Source of the DNA: Mytilus edulis
Taxonomy: Eukaryota > Mollusca > Bivalvia > Mytilida > Mytilidae
Assembly: GCF_963676685.1 (NCBI RefSeq)
Contig: NC_092345.1
Span: 27,737,585-27,801,584 of the forward strand
Direction: 5' to 3'
DNA length: 64,000 bases
Each line of letters begins with the position of its first letter. The stretch's first letter is position 1. Of the stretch, positions 11,658 to 24,310 are shown piece by piece. The notes beneath the pieces are model-generated. The model was not told the DNA's origin. It saw only the letters and a list, made by a program, of their open reading frames with translations, and ran no database searches. The position numbers and the translations under genes were made by a program.

Positions 11658-14083
11658 TGTATGTGCTGATAGATGACTGTCATCATGTTCAAATTTGAAG
11701 CTGTCTGTGTCATCACTAAGTAAAAGAAAATTGGGGGATAAGGTGTATTAACGGGCTTTTACTTCTATCTTTAAATCATCGTTGTGTTTGGGGGTATTCA
11801 ACAAGGAGCAAAAACCAAACATCTCGCTGTAAGTTCGAAAGCCCCAAGCACCAGTTTGGGGAATTTATTTTAAGATATCTAGTTTGATATATACATTGAC
11901 CGAGATTGGTATAATTTTACTTCAAAATAAACGTGCACGAAATAATTACACACCAATTAAATATTGATATGATTTCTCATAGCAACAGATGTGGAGTTCC
12001 ATATTTTTGATAACTCAGATTTGATACTAGTATTTTTCCTATATTATCTAATTAAAATGTATACGCTAAACGGTAAGAGATTGTTACGTTCTAGCAAACG
12101 TATCATAATTGCCTCGGAGACCTTGAAAATAATTAATAAAAAATGTCCTTTGTTCATTCAAGATCTGGTTTAGTTATAAAATAAAACCAGTTCATATAAT
12201 TTCAGATATGTGAACACTGCTGTGGTATCTAGACCTAGAACCTAAACTTTTGGTTAAAGTAAATTTAAGATTTGAGGCATTACAAGTATGGTAATCTCTT
12301 CCCGATAAAGCCAGAACTTTTATTGACTTATTTAGGAATTATAAATTCCTGAGGTTTGTGGCAAACATGTAATTGTTGTTAATGCTGTCTCACAGTTGAA
12401 ATTTCTTCCCTTGTTCTGGTCTGTTTCTTTGCTTTTTTGCATTATAAATACTATGCAAACCTGCTTGTTTAAAATGTCTGTGCTTCATTACCTTATTTAA
12501 GTTATTTATGATGTTTACTTTATCACTATTTTTATGTTATTTCCGTGTTTTCTGATACCTCCAGACATAGAGATGCATGCATGGGCATTTACCTTAAGGG
12601 TTCATACATGTAAATCAAGTATGCTAATTATGATTTCACATATTTGCATGCATACCCTTTATTCCTTTTTTTGGCATTTGCATGAAGCTTTAAGATTTGT
12701 ATATGAGAGTCGTTTTAAGAGAACAAACGTTTGGAAACCAATCTTAAACCTTTTGCAACATCGAAAGCAAAGAAAGCAACCATAGCCGTGAAGAGAAAGT
12801 TTTGATTTTACAACATTTATTAACTAAACATTAGTTAGAATTTCTGGAATATACATTGTATGTGTACTTGTATGACTAACGGTATAAATTCCACTTGTCG
12901 TAGCCAAGTCTTCTTTTTCTCGATTATTACAAAACATGGATTTTCAGCAATTGTTCAACACGACAGGTACATCGAAAAGAGTAGTGGCTGCTTACCATTC
13001 CAGTACTACCGAGTCAACCTTTTAGCTTGGCTTAAAAGGGCTAGGTGTTGCGTCTGCTTTAGTCTTCAAAATTTAAAATTTCCTCTTTTGTTATTCTGTG
13101 TTTGTGTTGTTTCTGATGGTAGAAGTTTAGTCTATGCTTTGTCCTGAAAACAGTGTTTTAATACAAAGAGTTTTAAATTAAGATACTATACAAATCCTTG
13201 TTTATTCTAAAACTATCAAAAGTTTGCGATCTGAATATATGTCGCTGGTTCTAGGAATTTGTGAACAGCAAATACAAGAATTTAGGAATTTGAAATGTAT
13301 TATTGTTAGAGGCATTTACATGTGTAGTTCTCCATATGTTCTAATACCATGTATCAATGTAAATATTAACACAAGTAATATGACGTGTGTCACCACTGGA
13401 CCAGGAACTGTTGTTCCGTTGAGTTGTGGAGCACAGTAGCTCCTTCCCATGTTTCGTTATGAACAATTTCTATTGTTTTTCAATGTTTTGTTGACTGGTG
13501 TTTGTCTTTCCCTACCTTTTTCTATTAAGGATCTTCTCAGTCTTCTTATTTTTGAATTTTTGTCAGATACTCGGAATCCTCTGGTTTTATCCATGTAGTG
13601 CCATTAAAAAATGTCAATCTCCCATTGAGGAGGAAAGGACGATAACTCTGTCTGTATGGGAGATTGAAAAAATGTACGCACTAACCCCTACTTTTCTTTT
13701 CATAGTTTTATTACATATATTTTATTTAGAAAACTTATAAAATGCTTGTTATTTTTTAATTGTTTTTGAAAGAAAAACGGTGCCAATGTTAAATGTTTGA
13801 TAGAATTATTTCCCACCAATGGCTAGTATCTCAAAAACAACCACACTGGCCCTTCATTTTTTCTGCTTTTTTGTTCCTTTATTTATATACAGTACTATCA
13901 ATTTATAATAACAATCATTTGAAAAGCTTGTTATTTTGAAACAGAGTAACGAATATCCTTGAGTCATAATATCGAATTATGGGTTGCGTGCGGTTGTTCC
14001 TTGCATTGTGTCTTCTTAACTGGCTTATTGTCGCTCCGTCACGAAAGTTTGTGTAGATAATCGTGGAAAATAACTAGAAGTAT
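11658..14083. other. Intergenic, no confident gene
   Basis: Reading frames of up to 95 codons occur (for example 12860-13147) but show no domain and no splice context that I can support. A short hairpin (arms CAATCTCCCAT/ATGGGAGATTG, about 13614-13667) is present. Confidence 0.4.
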
Positions 14084-14470
14084 TGTCCCTCTTGCTGTTA
14101 ACCTATCACCACAAAAATGAGGCAAATACTCCATACATTAACCGTTTTACTATAAAATGGCATTGTTCATGCAAAACTACAAAGTGTTTAGTATACCACA
14201 AAAATGTGAGATCTATTTTATGCACAACACAATTGTTAACCACTTTACTTAAAAGTGAGGTTAAAAATTCCATACACTACTACACATTTATGAACCACTT
14301 TTACCCCAAAAGTTTGAAACAAAATCTATGCACGACCACATTTTTAACCATGTAACTTTAAAAGTCGAACTTGATCCATGCATGGTTACACATTTGTTAA
14401 CTAACTAACTAACCCCCAAAGTGTTTGACACAATCAAGACACTGCTTCGAAATTCCTATGAACGACGACA
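14084..14470 (+). repeat. Degenerate tandem repeat, period about 65-70 bp
   Basis: The motif pattern CACAnnnTTGTTAACCACTTTA ... AAAAGTG recurs about five times with heavy divergence (near 14140, 14225, 14290, 14340 and 14390). It is an old array; the borders are approximate. Confidence 0.45.
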
Positions 14471-14990
14471 CATTTGTTAACCCCTTAAAAGATACCGTAA
14501 AACTGTGAGAAACGTACGTCAACTTTTTGCACTTTTCGTGCAATTCTCGTGTAATTTGATCAGTTCTTTCGTACTATTGTGTAACACAAATGTATAATGT
14601 AATGAATGACTTTAATGCCATTATCTTAAAGTGTTATTACGGCAAAAAAAAGATTAAAGATAAGTACATGTAAGTCTAGTTTGTCTTAAACTGCGCTGTT
14701 ACATAATTTTAGCTTCTAAATCGTTGATTTTTTTTTAAAATGTGTTTATAAATGTATTCTCCTTTAATTTTGACAACCAATTGGACACAATGGTGTATCA
14801 CATATTTGTGTCAAACAAATATTTCATGGTATCAAATAAACCGCGTCTAAAGTTATATTTACAAATCTTTTTTTTCATGGTTATACAAGTACATGTATGT
14901 TTGTTCTAAATTATATCGATAGATAAAATCGAAGGTTATTGTCTTGATTTCCATTCGGTTTATGTGCACGTACAACTAGTTTCAATTCAC

Positions 14991-15450
14991 TACAAGATAG
15001 AATGATATTCAAAACAGTGTGGCTGTGGCCATTGATTGACAACCGAAATTATCCCATTGACTGGGACAGATTAAGTAGACGTTTGTCTGTAACGATCACT
15101 GCTCACTTCTTACTTATTATAGAATTTAAACTGTGGGGTCACCAAAGGTTTTTAACGCCTTTAATAATTAAAAAATCGTAAAATCAATCAGGAATAACCT
15201 TTAGGTTTTGATTTATATTATTGATATAAATCAAAACATCGTGTTATTCCTTCCTGATTAATTTTTCGAATTACTTTATTTAGGTTTTGAGAACCTTTGG
15301 TGACCCCACAGTTTCAGTGTCTTTAAAAAGTACATAGTGAGCAGTGATCGTTACAGACAAACCTTCACCTAATTTGTCCCAGTCAATTAGATAATTTAGG
15401 TCGTCAATCAATGGCCACAGCCAGACTGTTTTGAATATGATTCTATTGTA
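14991..15450. mobile_element. 460 bp near-complete palindromic element
   Basis: Arms 14991 to about 15215 and about 15222-15450 are reverse complements over about 220 bp with scattered mismatches; they meet at GATTTATATTATTGATATAAATC. The outer ends are ATAGAATnATATTCAAAACAG. Blocks such as TTGACTGGGACA, TGTAACGATCACTGCTCAC and GTGGGGTCACCAAAGGTT appear in both arms. No clear target duplication. It is probably an inverted-repeat MITE. Confidence 0.8.
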
Positions 15451-16624
15451 CAACGTTGCGTTATGGACCATATTTTTTTTCAGTATTTGTTTTGTTTCGG
15501 AGGAGTCGATATTTTATTGTTTTACTGTCCAGTATTTTAGATATTCTTGTTATTCCTCTTATGTAGTAATTAGGTCGGTCTTATGAACAAAAGTTTAACA
15601 AACATGTATAGTCTTCTCGTCGAAGAATCTTCAATTTTTTAGTTTATTTCACGGAGATGGTTAGTGGAAGAAAACAACTCTGACAACTGGAGAGTTCTGA
15701 ATGTATATCGACCAATGATGGTCGTAAATGTTTCATAAACCGAACAATGACTTGACTTATCGAAAATCAGGAAAGCAAAAGGAAATCTGACAACTACCAG
15801 ACATATGCAATGCCAGAAGTATTTTCTAAAGCGGGAATTAATCGAGTGACAATGAATTTTTGATTAATGCAGACGACTTCCGGTTATCACCTGAAATCAG
15901 ATTAAGAATAGTAATACTATTGCCAGGTGAATTCGCCAGGATGTCAAATGAAACCTTACAATTGTTAAGGTCATGTGATTAAACGTAAGCTTAAATAATA
16001 TGCATATCTGACCATTTATAGTCATGATCACTTGTTAAGCTGAACTAACTTTACTTAGCGTTCGTTGGTTGCTATCGACCATACTGTTTTTCTCTTATCT
16101 TTGTTTTTCTCTTAAATCAGGTTATCACTTTTCTCTTTTGAATTGTTTTAATTTATGGGTAGCGATTAGTGTGATAAAAATCATAATTTGACACAAAACA
16201 CTATAAAGGAATCACTAAGAGCAAAACAAAAAACACACAGGACAAAGAAACACAAAAAACAAAACCAATAAAAAAATCGGCGGCCAGATGAACAACAATT
16301 TACCAAAACAAACGCACCAAAAACCGGCAATGAAATCTGGTGCTACGGAAGATAAAGCAATTCATCCTCAACTGATCAGCGACTGCAACATGGAATCAGA
16401 ATGAGTCTTAGGATAGCTTAACATTACAAAATAATATGAATCATAGCAATTTTTGCCTGAAATGATGGAATGTTGAACTCCAGTGAGTTATCTGTCAAAA
16501 AGCTGTCGCGGATTTATATTGTGTACTTTGAATGAAAAAACACAAACACTTTTCAAATATACAAAAAAAACGTATTTAATTAGCAGTAAAGATTTGTAAT
16601 GTGTCCAGTACCAAAGGAAAATAT
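15451..16624. other. Intergenic, no feature seen
   Basis: No gene recognised; there is an A-rich stretch near 16200-16290. Confidence 0.5.
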
Positions 16625-16731
16625 GTATAAAATTGAGAATGGAAATTGGAAATGTGTCAAAGAGACAACAACCCGACCATAGAGCAGACAACAGACGAAG
16701 GCCACCAATGGGTCTTCAATGTAGCGAGAAT
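16625..16731 (+). repeat. Dispersed repeat family B
   Basis: It contains AAATTGAGAATGGAAATTGG, GAGACAACAACCCGACCAT and CCACCAATGGGTCTTCAATG. It ends after the AGCGAGAA motif. Confidence 0.8.
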
Positions 16732-17019
16732 GATTTAGAATTGCAAAGATCAATTCAAATTACTCCAACTAGATAATTGATATGATGGTAAATGAATATT
16801 TAAGAAATCACTACATTTTGTTCACCCCGGTTCTGCTGTTGCCATCACGGATTAAGTGTGCGGTTTAATATGTGGCATTTTAGGGTTGGTGCTAGGTGGT
16901 GGTAGATGTCTAAAATCTTTTTGTATTTAAGTCATTTACAGTAAAAACTATAATGTAATATCTGTTTTATTTGGCTAAACGTATTGAATTGTGGTTAGTC
17001 GTCAAACTTGTTTAACCTC

Positions 17020-17335
17020 GCCACATTCTGTATGTCTGTGTCTGTCGCTATTCAGGAGCCTGTATCTCAGTGGTTGTCGTTTGTTGCTGTGTTACAAATG
17101 TGTTTTCGTTCATTATGATTTGTACATCAATTAAGCCGTTAGTTTTCACGTTTGAAATGTTTAACATCTGTGATTTCTGGGCCTTTTATAACTGACTGTG
17201 CGGTATGGGCGTTGCTCATTGTTGAAGGCCGTATGGTGACCTATAGCAGTTACTTTCTGTGTCATTTGGTCTTTTGTGAAAAGTTGTCATATTGGCAATC
17301 ATACCACATCATCTTTTTTATCTTTTTATCTTCAT
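17020..17335 (+). repeat. Dispersed repeat family A (long copy)
   Basis: It contains CAGGAGCCTGTATCTCAGTG, TGCTCATTGTTGAAGGCC, GGTGACCTATAG, TCTGTGTCATTTGGTCTTTT and TTGGCAATCATACCACATC. Shorter copies lie at 17757, 33836 and 50983. It resembles a widespread bivalve repeat that often ends in a T-rich tail. Confidence 0.75.
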
Positions 17336-17756
17336 GCTTAAAATATCCTCTTTTTTTTGTCATATCGACCTGAACAGACATGAAATATTTGCCATTGGAC
17401 TTAAACAAAAAATCACTAATCAATCTGACGTGGCATGTACTGAAGGACTAGAGAATGATAATATAAAACTACGAATTATCAAAATTCAGAATGTCATTTT
17501 AAAATTCACATTTTCAGAATCTTAAGTTTTATGGTAATTTCACTTTAAGTACACCAAAATGAAAATAACGTCATGTTATTCGTTTGATTTCCATTGCCCA
17601 AAGAAACGCTTTTTGAATATTATTTAAAATGATTCTGAGATTACCCAGATAGATTCTGAGACGGAAAATTGTGTTGACCAATAAATAAGTGAATAAACCA
17701 ATAAATATGAAAAAGTAAGTTTGGTTTTATGTAGCGAGACTGCAAAACCAACATAC

Positions 17757-17984
17757 GGTGACCAATAGTGATAGCTATTAATTTCTGTGTCATTTGGTCT
17801 CTTGTGGAGAGTTGTCTCATTGGCAGTTAAACCACATCTTCTTTTTAAATATAAGTGTCAAAATACCAAACTAATTCTAAAATTGAGAATGGAAATGGGG
17901 AATATTTCAAAGAAACAACAACCCGACCAAAGAAACAGCCGAAGGCAATCGGTCGGTCTTCAACGCAGCGAGTAAATCCCGCAC
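17757..17984 (+). repeat. Composite repeat, family A followed by family B
   Basis: 17757-17852 is the 3' part of family A (TTTCTGTGTCATTTGGTCTC, GAGAGTTGTCTCATTGGCAG). After 23 bp it is followed by family B (17876-17984), which shows that the two can sit in fixed order on one strand. Confidence 0.75.
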
Positions 17985-20900
17985 TGTCTTTTTGTTCGTC
18001 TCTCTAAAATTGGAACATTTTTGGCGTGGTCAAAGGTTTGGAGATTCGGAAATAAATCATGTCATCACGTACTTGTATCTTTTGTTATATGTCTAAAATA
18101 TGACAACAAAGTTAAATTTACATTTAATTATTATTAATTTATTCCAAAACAAAAAATAAAAGTCAAAATTACAACTTTCATAATTTTTCACATGCACAAA
18201 TAACATGTATAGCATGAATAAATCTCACACATTCTTACCGATAAATTACATAAAATTTACCACTAAATAGATAACAAAGGGTTCAACCACAAAATTTACA
18301 AGTTCATCTATAATTTAAAATATACATAGAAATTAATATCTTCTTCATATCACGTTACTGGTATAGGTTATTATAACTACAGAAAAATGAAATATTGCCA
18401 TCATGTGCTGTCTTGGTCATCTAAATATATATATCCGTACTGCTAGTACGACAGATTTACATTTGACATACATATTATTAAAACTGGAAAGAAAAATGAG
18501 ATATTTTCCTTCGTAAGTAATATTTTTTGTCAACTGGGATTTGTGCATCCGTAATAGATATTTTTCTTGTTTTGAGATAGAAACATTGGAGACTATTTAT
18601 ACTATGGCCTCGTAATTTGACATTTATTATGTACGGATTCTGTATTTGGAGGTTTAAGTCTTGCTACATCGAGAAAACAAACGTTGGCCAAACAAAATAA
18701 AAGCACAGAATCATTTTTCTGTGGGCTAAAGACAAATAAGGGTAGAATTTCATTTTATTTTTCCCCAAGATGCATTCAATTGAGCGAATAGCAATTTATG
18801 TTATAAAAAAAATATCCGGATTTTTAAAAAATTTGTTGTAAATACAGTAGCTGGAGAAGGGCTTGACGGTGGAATTATTGTAAGCCTACAAAATGCGCCA
18901 GCAGATAAAAGGAACATACAAATATCGATTGGCTTAAGAAAAAATCGCACTGACATAGTAAACAAGATTTATATTTTGTCTTGTCATTTATCTTTATAAT
19001 CACAGCATGTAATTTTGGAATTTAAACAAATTCTGTAATGCATCTGTGCGCAAGTGCACCGGAAGACATGGCCATCATTCATACCCACTGTCAGACCAGT
19101 GCCTTTACTTGTATTGTGACACAACTATCTTCCCCGTGTCATATTAACATGGCTAATGACATACTATCGGTTCAAACTAATCCACCGTCACGCCCTTTTC
19201 CAATTTTCTAAAGAAATATCTGTCAGAAATTAAAATTTAACCTACGGTTTAACTAATAGGTTTTGACTGTCACATGCAAGCGTTGTAGCTGGAACAAAAA
19301 GGTCTATTCTGTTCGAAAGTTCTCGGTTTAAGTGATACATCAAATTCTTTTGAAATGTGATATTTAGAGATGGGATCAAATAAAGTTAGCGAGACTGGTA
19401 CTAAAAGAGGAACGAAGGTTTGAATAATGAAAAGAAAATTAGAGAAACTCTACCCATGTTAATAATATACGCATATTGACTAGGTGGTCATTCTTATCCA
19501 ATTAAAATTAAAATTAAAATGATGTAAACAAGTTCTGTAAGTTAGAAGTTCAATAAAAATAAATTAAAAATTTGAAAATTGCAACTATTCGAAATCATTT
19601 TCAAAATATCGGATTCTTATTATTGGCATCGTTAATTTTAATTTAAAAACATGACATTTAATGAATAATTATATTTCTATTTGATGTCTATTTAACTTTT
19701 CTTTAAATATTAATGCAAAAGTCAAAGCAATTTAAAAACATTAATGTTATCTCTTTCACTTTTAAGCATTTCAGAAAAATCTATCTTATAATAGCAAATA
19801 AAACTAAATAAAATGTTTATAATCATCATAGCTGCCTGATGTATATATGAATAATTTAAAATTCAAAACTAAACAATTAGCGTTCTTATTATTTTTACAT
19901 CATTAATCCATAATATTAAATTGGAAAATAATAAAAACAGATGATATTAAACGAACTCTTTTGAATCATAACGAATGATATTTATTGATGAGCATTTGAT
20001 AATAAGCCCATTCAAGTTTTTTTTCTCGACAAAGGAGATTGTGGTGAAATTTTCAATGGGAAAATCGGAATAATTTTATTCTGAAATTGATATGTTTTAC
20101 TCATGTATTTATTGTAAAATTGAAGACAATAAGATTCAGTCGCAAGCACGTGTAAAAACTACATTTTAAAAGTGAAAACATAGTGGTACATCATTTAGTT
20201 CTAACCTTAAAATACTATTGGAAACAAACTCACACACACATATATGACAAGGAAAAGAGATGTGCAATAGGTGCACTTAAGTTATATAGATCTATATATA
20301 TGATCTGAATAAGGGTTCACCATGTCTTTATCCTTTGCTTTTAAGACCATTTTTATCTATATAATTCTCTATTGATTTTGCCCATTTTTTTCTTTATTGT
20401 AGCAACCATTTTTCTTTTCTTTATTTTTTGGCGTATGTAAACCCCATACATAATCTTATATACATGTATGTATACAAAACACAATTATAGCTCTTTGAAG
20501 ACTATACAGATATAAGGAAAAAAGTATTTGATAGTCTATATCCTTTATAAAACAGCAAGGCAGCTTTTGCATTTGATAGGTATTATAAAGAAGGGCTTTG
20601 CAAATTCGTAAAGAGAAGCGATGTTTTCACAAAAATCTTACGTGTATGTGACTTTTAAAATAGATTAATATATAACGTTCAAATCAATTAAAACAGGAAG
20701 TTAATGAAAAATTAAAGAATTGCACCGATTATGCAATTTTGATATTTGATAGAAATCAACTAAATAAAAAAATCACCAGTTTTCACAATCGTTAAAAAGA
20801 ATACGCGGAAACCAGTTATCAATATTCTATGTAGCAATGAAAGTATGAAATCTTTTAATAGATTCCTGCATGATAAAAATAACTGTTGACAATTCATTAA

Positions 20901-22155
20901 GATAGCAAAAACATCAAAGAGATTTTAAGAACTAAAAAAAATGAAAAAATGAAAACAGCAGTAAAAGAAAATTTTACAGAAATAATGGCATTTGTAGCTT
21001 TTACAATATGTTACATTATAAAGTTTATTTAGAACAATTTCATTACAATGGAACTGTATAAAAAAAAAACATATTTTGTTAAAAACAATCTTACTAGTTT
21101 GTTGTTTTTCATTTTCATAATAATTCTATTTGACTGTAAGATTATAAAATATTTTTTTCGATATACACCTGCTTGAAATGCAGTACAAATAGAACACAGT
21201 TGGAGCGCTTTTCTAAGTATTTATAGAATTTGTTTCCAAGCTTGCTGTCTTTTGATATAAAGTATATCTCTGAACCATAGCTTATAAAGAAGGTAAGACA
21301 ATTGCCTATGTGAAAAAGAGGCGAGTTCCAAATATTATTGGGACAGGTCTGCTTAAAATGACTGTCATTCAAGATTTAACTCGTTTAAAAATGTTGCATT
21401 AAGGAACAGGCCAAAGTATCGTGAGCTATCACGAGAAGTGTACAAATTGGTTAATTGTAGTCATTTTTCTTCTTCCAAAAGTTAAGTTTGACATGACGAA
21501 ACAAGATTTTCTGTTAAGCTATGGAAAGGAAATAATTTCTCTATGTTCGTCGTCAAATTTTTGAATCTTAATCATTTAATTTTGTATGAATGCTTGTTTC
21601 TTGCAGTTCTCATATGTCAACCAGTGATTTCAAGGCGACATTGTTTTTCTACCAAAGTTTTGACTTAGTGGATACTAAAGTATATTGATATTAGGAAAGC
21701 CTGTTTATATGACCATGTTGTTAGATTCTGACAATAACCTTTATTGAATTTTCTTTATCATTTAACCAAAAGCAAGCCTTGATGCACAAATTTAAACATA
21801 CATGAGAGGGCAATTAAAAATCACTCAAAGTTCCCTTTTATATAAAATCCATAATATACATAAAATTCACATATAACCCCTAACAAAATAACAATAAAAC
21901 ATCGAATTAAATAAAACTGAGCAGAATAACTACAATAAACATATAACTTTGCTTTATATCACTGCTGTAATCACACCTTTTATGGACACTCTTATTTACC
22001 CGTTTTCTTCCGTCGGCCAATAAAAGTAACAGCGAGTTGTGAATCAATGCCCTTAAAATACCGATATGTTCTTTTTGTAATAAATTGCTTTGTTACTTTC
22101 AATAGTTACAGCCAATAAAAATTATCAGATTCTCGTCTTATGAGATTTTTATAAC
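17985..22155. other. AT-rich 3' flank of Hox2, few or no repeats
   Basis: I recognise no gene and none of the dispersed families that crowd 1-18 kb. It presumably holds the Hox2 3' UTR at its right end and possibly regulatory DNA, but no specific site can be supported beyond a candidate poly(A) signal. Confidence 0.5.
21740..21745 (-). terminator. Candidate poly(A) signal of Hox2
   Basis: AATAAA on the minus strand, about 410 bases after the Hox2 stop codon and the first such hexamer I find downstream. No transcript evidence. Confidence 0.35.
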
Positions 22156-23972
22156 TCAAATCGCTTGGTATTCCGGCTGTTGTGAATTAAAATACTCGCT
22201 AAATATGCTAGTAAAGTCAGACGATGAGACGTCATTATAGGGAGATCCGCCATTATATTGTTCTTGTATTAATTCACTGTCTTTATTGCTAGGGCTAGAG
22301 ATGTTCCGGATGGATGTATTGTTAGAGAGTTGTCTATGGCATACTGATGAGTTCATTACAGTATTGACACCGGGTGAATAACTGTCCATGTAATTGCCAC
22401 TGTAAATGGAATTTGATGAATGTTGGTCTATTCGGGTCGTCTGCTGGGGATAAGTAGACGATTTGCCCATATAAGGCGAATTAAATCTTCTCTCCATTGA
22501 TTGGCTGTTAATTGTCTCGGTGGAGTTTCCAAAGTTGTATCTCGATAAATTGGCTGCTGTAAAATTGTCAGAATCCATTTGTAAATCCATTCTCTGCTGC
22601 TGATACAAATTTCTGAACTGCGCATGATTTTGGCTGAAAGCATCACCGCTGTATCCATTTGTATTGTAAACGTTCCATGAAGGGTTCAAGTTGCGAACAC
22701 CATTCGCATTTGTGCTATTTTGGCCTGCGCTATAATCTCCAGAATATTGCCGTCCACCATAAGCAACAGCCTGAGGTCTACCTTGATACAATTCTGAGTT
22801 GTAAAAACTATTTGCATTTCGCCATAATTCGCCATTTTGACTATTTGCCATTTTCATTGCAGGATAATTGTACCCATTATGCCCGGTGTACATTGAATTT
22901 TGGCGATATTTGCTATTGTAAAATTCATTTGGTTGCTCTCTTTTTTCTTTTGAACTAACTATTTCAGATGCTGCTTTCATAACCTCAAGATCACTCGAAA
23001 CCACGGGACCGGAAGTAAATTCATGAGCACTTCCGGTCGAAAGCGATGGACTAGATGAAGCGGGAATAGCAGATGATGACGTAGAAGGAGAAGATAAGGA
23101 GAAATATGAGACAGATTCAGAATCAAGTTTTTCCGTTTTGAAATTTGAATGAATTGTATTGTTATTATCTCTTGGCGAGCTTGTGATATCAGGTAAATCG
23201 GGGACGGACGGTACATCGTTTAGAGACAAGCTATCAGAAGGTGATGCTTTAGAATTCATCTGGCTAACATTACTAACAAATGTTTGTAGAGGAGATTGGT
23301 TTTCTATACTTTGTTTATTTTCCAAGCGTAATAATTCCTGATTGCTATTACATTCGGGAATTCCCTGTGAAACCACGACATCTGTGCATATCTCCGCATC
23401 ATTAACGGCGTTCTCTTTCGCCATGTCATGCGAGATGCCAGTTTTATCTATTTTTGTTAGATCGAGAATGTTATTTTTGTTTTGAGAGAGTCTGTTTTCC
23501 TCATCATCATTGGGCGTGTCAGTCGTTTGCCCATCAGAGATTGTTTTTGTATTCTGTTTCTTTGATAAAACGTTTGATGTTTCTCCATTCATTTCATGTT
23601 TAGCTTCACCGTTGTCTATTCTTTCACAACTTTCCTCAGATGAAGTTGGACTTTCTAGATTACACTCTAACTGAAAACCTTCATCTGAATCAGATTTAGG
23701 TCTTTGAGATTGAGATTGTCTCTTGTATTTCATTCGTCGGTTTTGAAACCAGACTTTTACCTGTCTCTCCGTCAAATCCAAAGATGCAGCGATTTCAATT
23801 CTTCTTGGACGACATAAATATTTATTGAAATGAAATTCCTTTTCAAGCTCAAGTAATTGTGTATTCGTGTAAGCTGTACGTAGACGACGTGTCCCTCCTC
23901 CTGCCCCACTCGCAGAACCGGCGTTACTTGCAGGGGTACTGCCATTACCCATGGAACCTGTTGTCATATAAT
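22156..23972 (-). CDS. Hox2: Hox2 (proboscipedia class), exon 2: homeodomain and C-terminal tail
   Basis: A homeodomain transcription factor acting in the nucleus. The acceptor is seen on the minus strand as TTTTCTTAAATTTCAG followed by ATTATATG; the first two bases complete an Asp codon begun in exon 1. The homeodomain occupies residues 126-185 of the joined 703-residue protein (starting [20 protein letters not shown]). It has Q50, N51 and the LCRPRR and [18 protein letters not shown] blocks that mark the Hox2/pb class. Position 56 is Tyr, where insect pb and vertebrate Hox2 have His (from memory). The tail is acidic just after the homeodomain, Ser-rich at about 385-415, then rich in Asn, Tyr and Gln to the stop. 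It contains ILDLTK near residue 267. There is no sign of further coding exons. In other animals Hox2 patterns anterior structures; in molluscs its role is less settled. Confidence 0.95.
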
Positions 23973-24127
23973 CTGAAATTTAAGAAAAATCATCTTAGTA
24001 TTTCATAAAAAATAACAATATTTCATATTTGCAATAAGTAAAGCACCAGAGCAACGAAAGTTCTTGCACGACAATCAGACTGCTTTTGTGAGAGTGAATA
24101 AACTCATCATAGATAACAGGATTTAAA

Positions 24128-24310
24128 TTTTATATTCGTGCCAGACGCGCGTTTCGTCTACAAAAGACTCATCAATTAAATAAAGTTCGGAGTTGAGTTG
24201 AAGAACATTGAGGACCAAAAATTCCTTAAGGTTTGTCCAAATACAGCTCAGGTCATCTATTCCTGAGGTAGAAATGCCTTAGTATTTCAATAATTACAAA
24301 TTTATAAACA
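24128..24310 (+). repeat. Dispersed repeat family C
   Basis: It contains CCAGACGCGCGTTTCGTCTA, AAGACTCATCA, GAACATTGAGGACC and CAAATACAGCTCAGGTCATC. From memory this is a common Mytilus repeat. It sits only 160 bp from the exon 2 acceptor. Confidence 0.7.

Noticed and set aside
12860-13147. 95-codon frame with Cys-rich C-terminus
   Set aside because: Hydrophobic, T-rich translation without a domain; likely chance in AT-rich DNA.
13610-13670. Hairpin with arms CAATCTCCCAT/ATGGGAGATTG considered as a microRNA precursor
   Set aside because: The stem is only 11 bp around a 32-base or larger unpaired loop; this does not fit a microRNA precursor.
22659-22958. 99-codon frame opposite Hox2 exon 2
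   Set aside because: Shadow of the Hox2 coding sequence on the other strand.
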